A stretch of 64,000 nucleotides of DNA from Pseudarthrobacter defluvii. Lineage in GTDB: Bacteria; Actinomycetota; Actinomycetes; Actinomycetales; Micrococcaceae. A model generated the notes under the pieces. The model worked only from the letters and a program-made list of their open reading frames with translations. It did no database searches and was not told the DNA's origin. How positions within the stretch are numbered: position 1 is the stretch's first letter; each line of letters begins with the position of its first letter. Positions 62,148 through 64,000 of the stretch are shown here, piece by piece. The stretch is from contig NZ_CP066362.1 in NCBI RefSeq assembly GCF_030323865.1, positions 1,488,001 to 1,552,000 on the forward strand. The letters are read 5' to 3'. The position numbers were made by a program, and so were the translations under genes.

Positions 62148-63356
62148 TCAGGCAGCCAGCGGCCGTTTGCGTTCCATCAGGCCGCTGAAGAGGGCAACGC
62201 CGAAACCGAGGAGCGCCAGGACGGCGCCGACAAGCGCCGGGGCGGTGAAGCCCCATCCCAGGGCAATGACCAGACCGCCGAGAAACGCTCCCAACGCATT
62301 GGCGACGTTCAGCGCGGCATGGTTCAGCGAGGATGCCAGTGACGGTGCATCCGGCGAGGCGTCCAGCAGCCGGGTCTGCAGCGCCGGAATCAGCATGGAT
62401 CCAGAGGCACCCACCACGAACACCATGACCATGGCGCTCCACGGCCAGTGCGCTGCCACGGCGTAGACCACCAGGGCTACGGCAACAGCCGGAAGGACCC
62501 GGTACAGGGTGCCCATGACGGACTTGTCGGCCAGCCGGCCGCCTACGATGTTCCCGGCCACCATGCCCAGCCCATACAGCGCCACCACCAGGGGGATCAG
62601 TGCGGACGGGATGCCGGCCACGGCGGTCATGGTGTGCGCGATGTAGGTGTAGGTGGCGAAGAAGCCGCCGAAACCCACGATGCCCACCAGGAGGGCCAGC
62701 CACACCTGCAGCCGCTTGAGGGCGCCAAGCTCACGCCGGATGCTCGCATCGGGATGGGTGGCCTGGAAGGGGACGAACTTCCACACCATGGCCAACGCCA
62801 GCAGTCCGATGGCACCCACCAGGACAAACAGGAGCCGCCAGCCGAAGGTCTGGCCCAGCCACGTGGCAAACGGTACGCCCACCACGTTGGAGACGCTGAG
62901 CCCGGCCATGACCATCGAGATGGCCCAGCCGCGCCGGGTGGCAGGGACCAGGGAGGCGGCGATGACGGCAGCAACTCCGAAGAAGGCCCCGTGCGGGAGG
63001 CCGGCGGCAAAGCGGGATAGGAGCATCGACCCGTAGTCAGGGGCGATGAAAGAACTCAGATTGGCCACCGTGAAGAGCAGCAGGAGGCCGAGCGCCAGTT
63101 TCTTGCGGGGGAGCTTGGCTCCGACGGCGGCCAGCAGGGGAGCGCCGACTACCACTCCCAGCGCGTAGGCGGAGATCAGGTGGCCGGCCTCGGGCGTGCT
63201 GATCCCCAGTCCCTGTTCCACTTCCTTCAGCAGGCCCATCATGGTGAACTCGGTGACACCAATGCCCACACCGCCCATGGCCAGGGCAAAGATGGCCATG
63301 CCGATATTGGGGGCCTTGGTGCCGGCTGCCGTGGACGGGGAAAGAACGCTGCTCAT
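62148..63356 (-). CDS. MFS transporter, DHA1 (drug:H+ antiporter-1) type
   Basis: 402 residues with twelve helices. MAIFALAMGGVGIGVTEFTM at helix 1, the cytoplasmic loop AVGAKLPRKKLALG after helix 2, and LPHGAFFGVAAVIAASLVP resemble AraJ/YdhP-type efflux proteins. Substrate unknown. The ATG at 63356 has AGCAGG upstream; the frame is open further upstream without family resemblance. No repressor gene is adjacent. Confidence 0.9.
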   Translation of the reverse strand: MSSVLSPSTAAGTKAPNIGMAIFALAMGGVGIGVTEFTMMGLLKEVEQGLGISTPEAGHLISAYALGVVVGAPLLAAVGAKLPRKKLALGLLLLFTVANLSSFIAPDYGSMLLSRFAAGLPHGAFFGVAAVIAASLVPATRRGWAISMVMAGLSVSNVVGVPFATWLGQTFGWRLLFVLVGAIGLLALAMVWKFVPFQATHPDASIRRELGALKRLQVWLALLVGIVGFGGFFATYTYIAHTMTAVAGIPSALIPLVVALYGLGMVAGNIVGGRLADKSVMGTLYRVLPAVAVALVVYAVAAHWPWSAMVMVFVVGASGSMLIPALQTRLLDASPDAPSLASSLNHAALNVANALGAFLGGLVIALGWGFTAPALVGAVLALLGFGVALFSGLMERKRPLAA

Positions 63357-63512
63357 ATGCCTGCTTTTCGAAGGTGGAACATGGAATGGACGGTGCCACG
63401 GCAATGGGGCAGGAAGATCCGGACAATGTGGCAAACCCCGGGCGGGCAGGAGCTATTCCTGTGGCGTCGGTGGACTGCCGGATGCTGTTCCGGACCTTCC
63501 CATTGTGGCCCA

Positions 63513-63518
63513 TAGAAT
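63513..63518 (+). promoter_or_regulatory. -10 element for a leaderless NUDIX mRNA
   Basis: TAGAAT, then GGGCCG (6 bases), then GTG at 63525. Confidence 0.65.
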
Positions 63519-63524
63519 GGGCCG

Positions 63525-63980
63525 GTGACTGGACTGATACAGGTAGTGGGCGGAGCCGTGGTGGACAACCTGGCCCAGCCGGCGGCAATGCTGGTGGCGC
63601 GGAGGAGCGCCCCGGAGCACCTGGCCGGGCTGTGGGAGTTTCCAGGAGGCAAGGTGGAACCCGGCGAGGAACCCGAAACAGCGCTGGTGCGCGAACTTGC
63701 CGAGGAACTGGGTATCGATGTCCGCCTGGGTTCGGAGCTGCCCGCGGAGGAACCCCAGGGCTGGCCCCTCAATGAGCGCGCCAGCATGCGGGTCTGGTTC
63801 GCCGAAGTGACCAGGGGCGAGGCGATGCCCCTCGAAGAGCATGACGAACTGCGGTGGGTGGACCTGCGGAACCGGCAAGCCGTCCTTGGCCTGCCGTGGA
63901 TTCCGGCGGATTATCCGATTGTCAGTGCCCTCCTGGACTCTGTGGCGGTGCCGGTGCAGGAGCCCCTGGCAAAGGATTGA
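63525..63980 (+). CDS. mutT: NUDIX hydrolase (MutT/8-oxo-dGTP diphosphatase-like)
   Basis: 151 residues. The Nudix box GX5EX7REUXEEXGU is complete at residues 41-63 (GGKVEPGEEPETALVRELAE, then ELG). VGGAVVDN and ARRSAPEHLAGLWEFP are typical of MutT-like pyrophosphohydrolases that clear oxidised nucleotides. Leaderless GTG start. The last 20 bases of the window after it hold nothing recognisable. Confidence 0.9.
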   Translation: MTGLIQVVGGAVVDNLAQPAAMLVARRSAPEHLAGLWEFPGGKVEPGEEPETALVRELAEELGIDVRLGSELPAEEPQGWPLNERASMRVWFAEVTRGEAMPLEEHDELRWVDLRNRQAVLGLPWIPADYPIVSALLDSVAVPVQEPLAKD

Positions 63981-64000
63981 ACTCCTGCGACTGACCCCCA

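Noticed and set aside
1..64000. tRNA genes, rRNA, insertion sequences, prophage or CRISPR arrays
   Set aside because: None was recognised. Gene content is core and base composition looks uniform apart from short promoter regions.

Overview
The window is high-GC actinobacterial chromosome. Protein sequences and gene order fit the Micrococcaceae, most likely Arthrobacter or Pseudarthrobacter. Pointers are the order dapA-RNase J-ftsK-pgsA-cinA-clgR, DUF3046-recA-recX-miaB-miaA-dapF, a bifunctional HisA/TrpF-type enzyme in the his operon, and an actinobacterial SOS operator (TCGAAC-N4-GTTCGA type). The assignment rests on recognition, not on a database search. It is mostly core chromosome: no tRNA or rRNA gene, insertion sequence, prophage or CRISPR array was seen.

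Layout. 1-8181: a truncated secreted ScyD-like gene, a deaminase-thioredoxin pair, divergent aminotransferase and truB, two small membrane proteins, ribF, and the tryptophan-degrading pair kynA-kynU. 8396-12623: rpsO, pnp and an M16 peptidase. 13420-21421: a compact operon with a Liv-type ABC importer, an acyl-CoA ligase, a TetR regulator and an alpha/beta hydrolase. 21452-27327: a molybdenum-cofactor island (moaD, moaA, a membrane-anchored sulfite-oxidase-like enzyme, moeA, moaC, mog/moaB, moaE). 27410-34612: dapB, envelope genes, an SOS-boxed DUF222-like remnant, dapA and RNase J. 34753-45665: ftsK, pgsA, cinA, clgR, a MarR regulator, DUF3046, recA, recX, miaB, miaA, dapF. 45637-51883: a methyltransferase, hflX with a long leader, a DinG-type helicase, lexA, and a divergent LysM protein with its own SOS box. 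51985-57843: hisC, hisB, hisH, a 52-residue membrane protein, priA, an SseB-like gene and an MFS transporter. 57991-63980: DUF1844, infC-rpmI-rplT, a TrmH-type methyltransferase, a GlsB-type stress protein, an MFS transporter and a NUDIX hydrolase.

Two regulatory themes run through the window. First, at least 17 start codons (one of them of a six-codon leader peptide) lie exactly 6 or 7 bases after a TANNNT -10 hexamer, which predicts leaderless mRNAs and corrects several starts. Second, four LexA-type operators lie upstream of recA, lexA, the LysM protein and the DUF222-like gene, a local SOS regulon that includes a probable cell-division inhibitor beside lexA. Other points of note are an AUU start codon on infC with a structured leader and a very long Ala/Pro/Lys tail on IF3, a leader upstream of hflX that begins with a leaderless six-codon ORF, and a Moco enzyme with a twin-arginine motif after several membrane helices.
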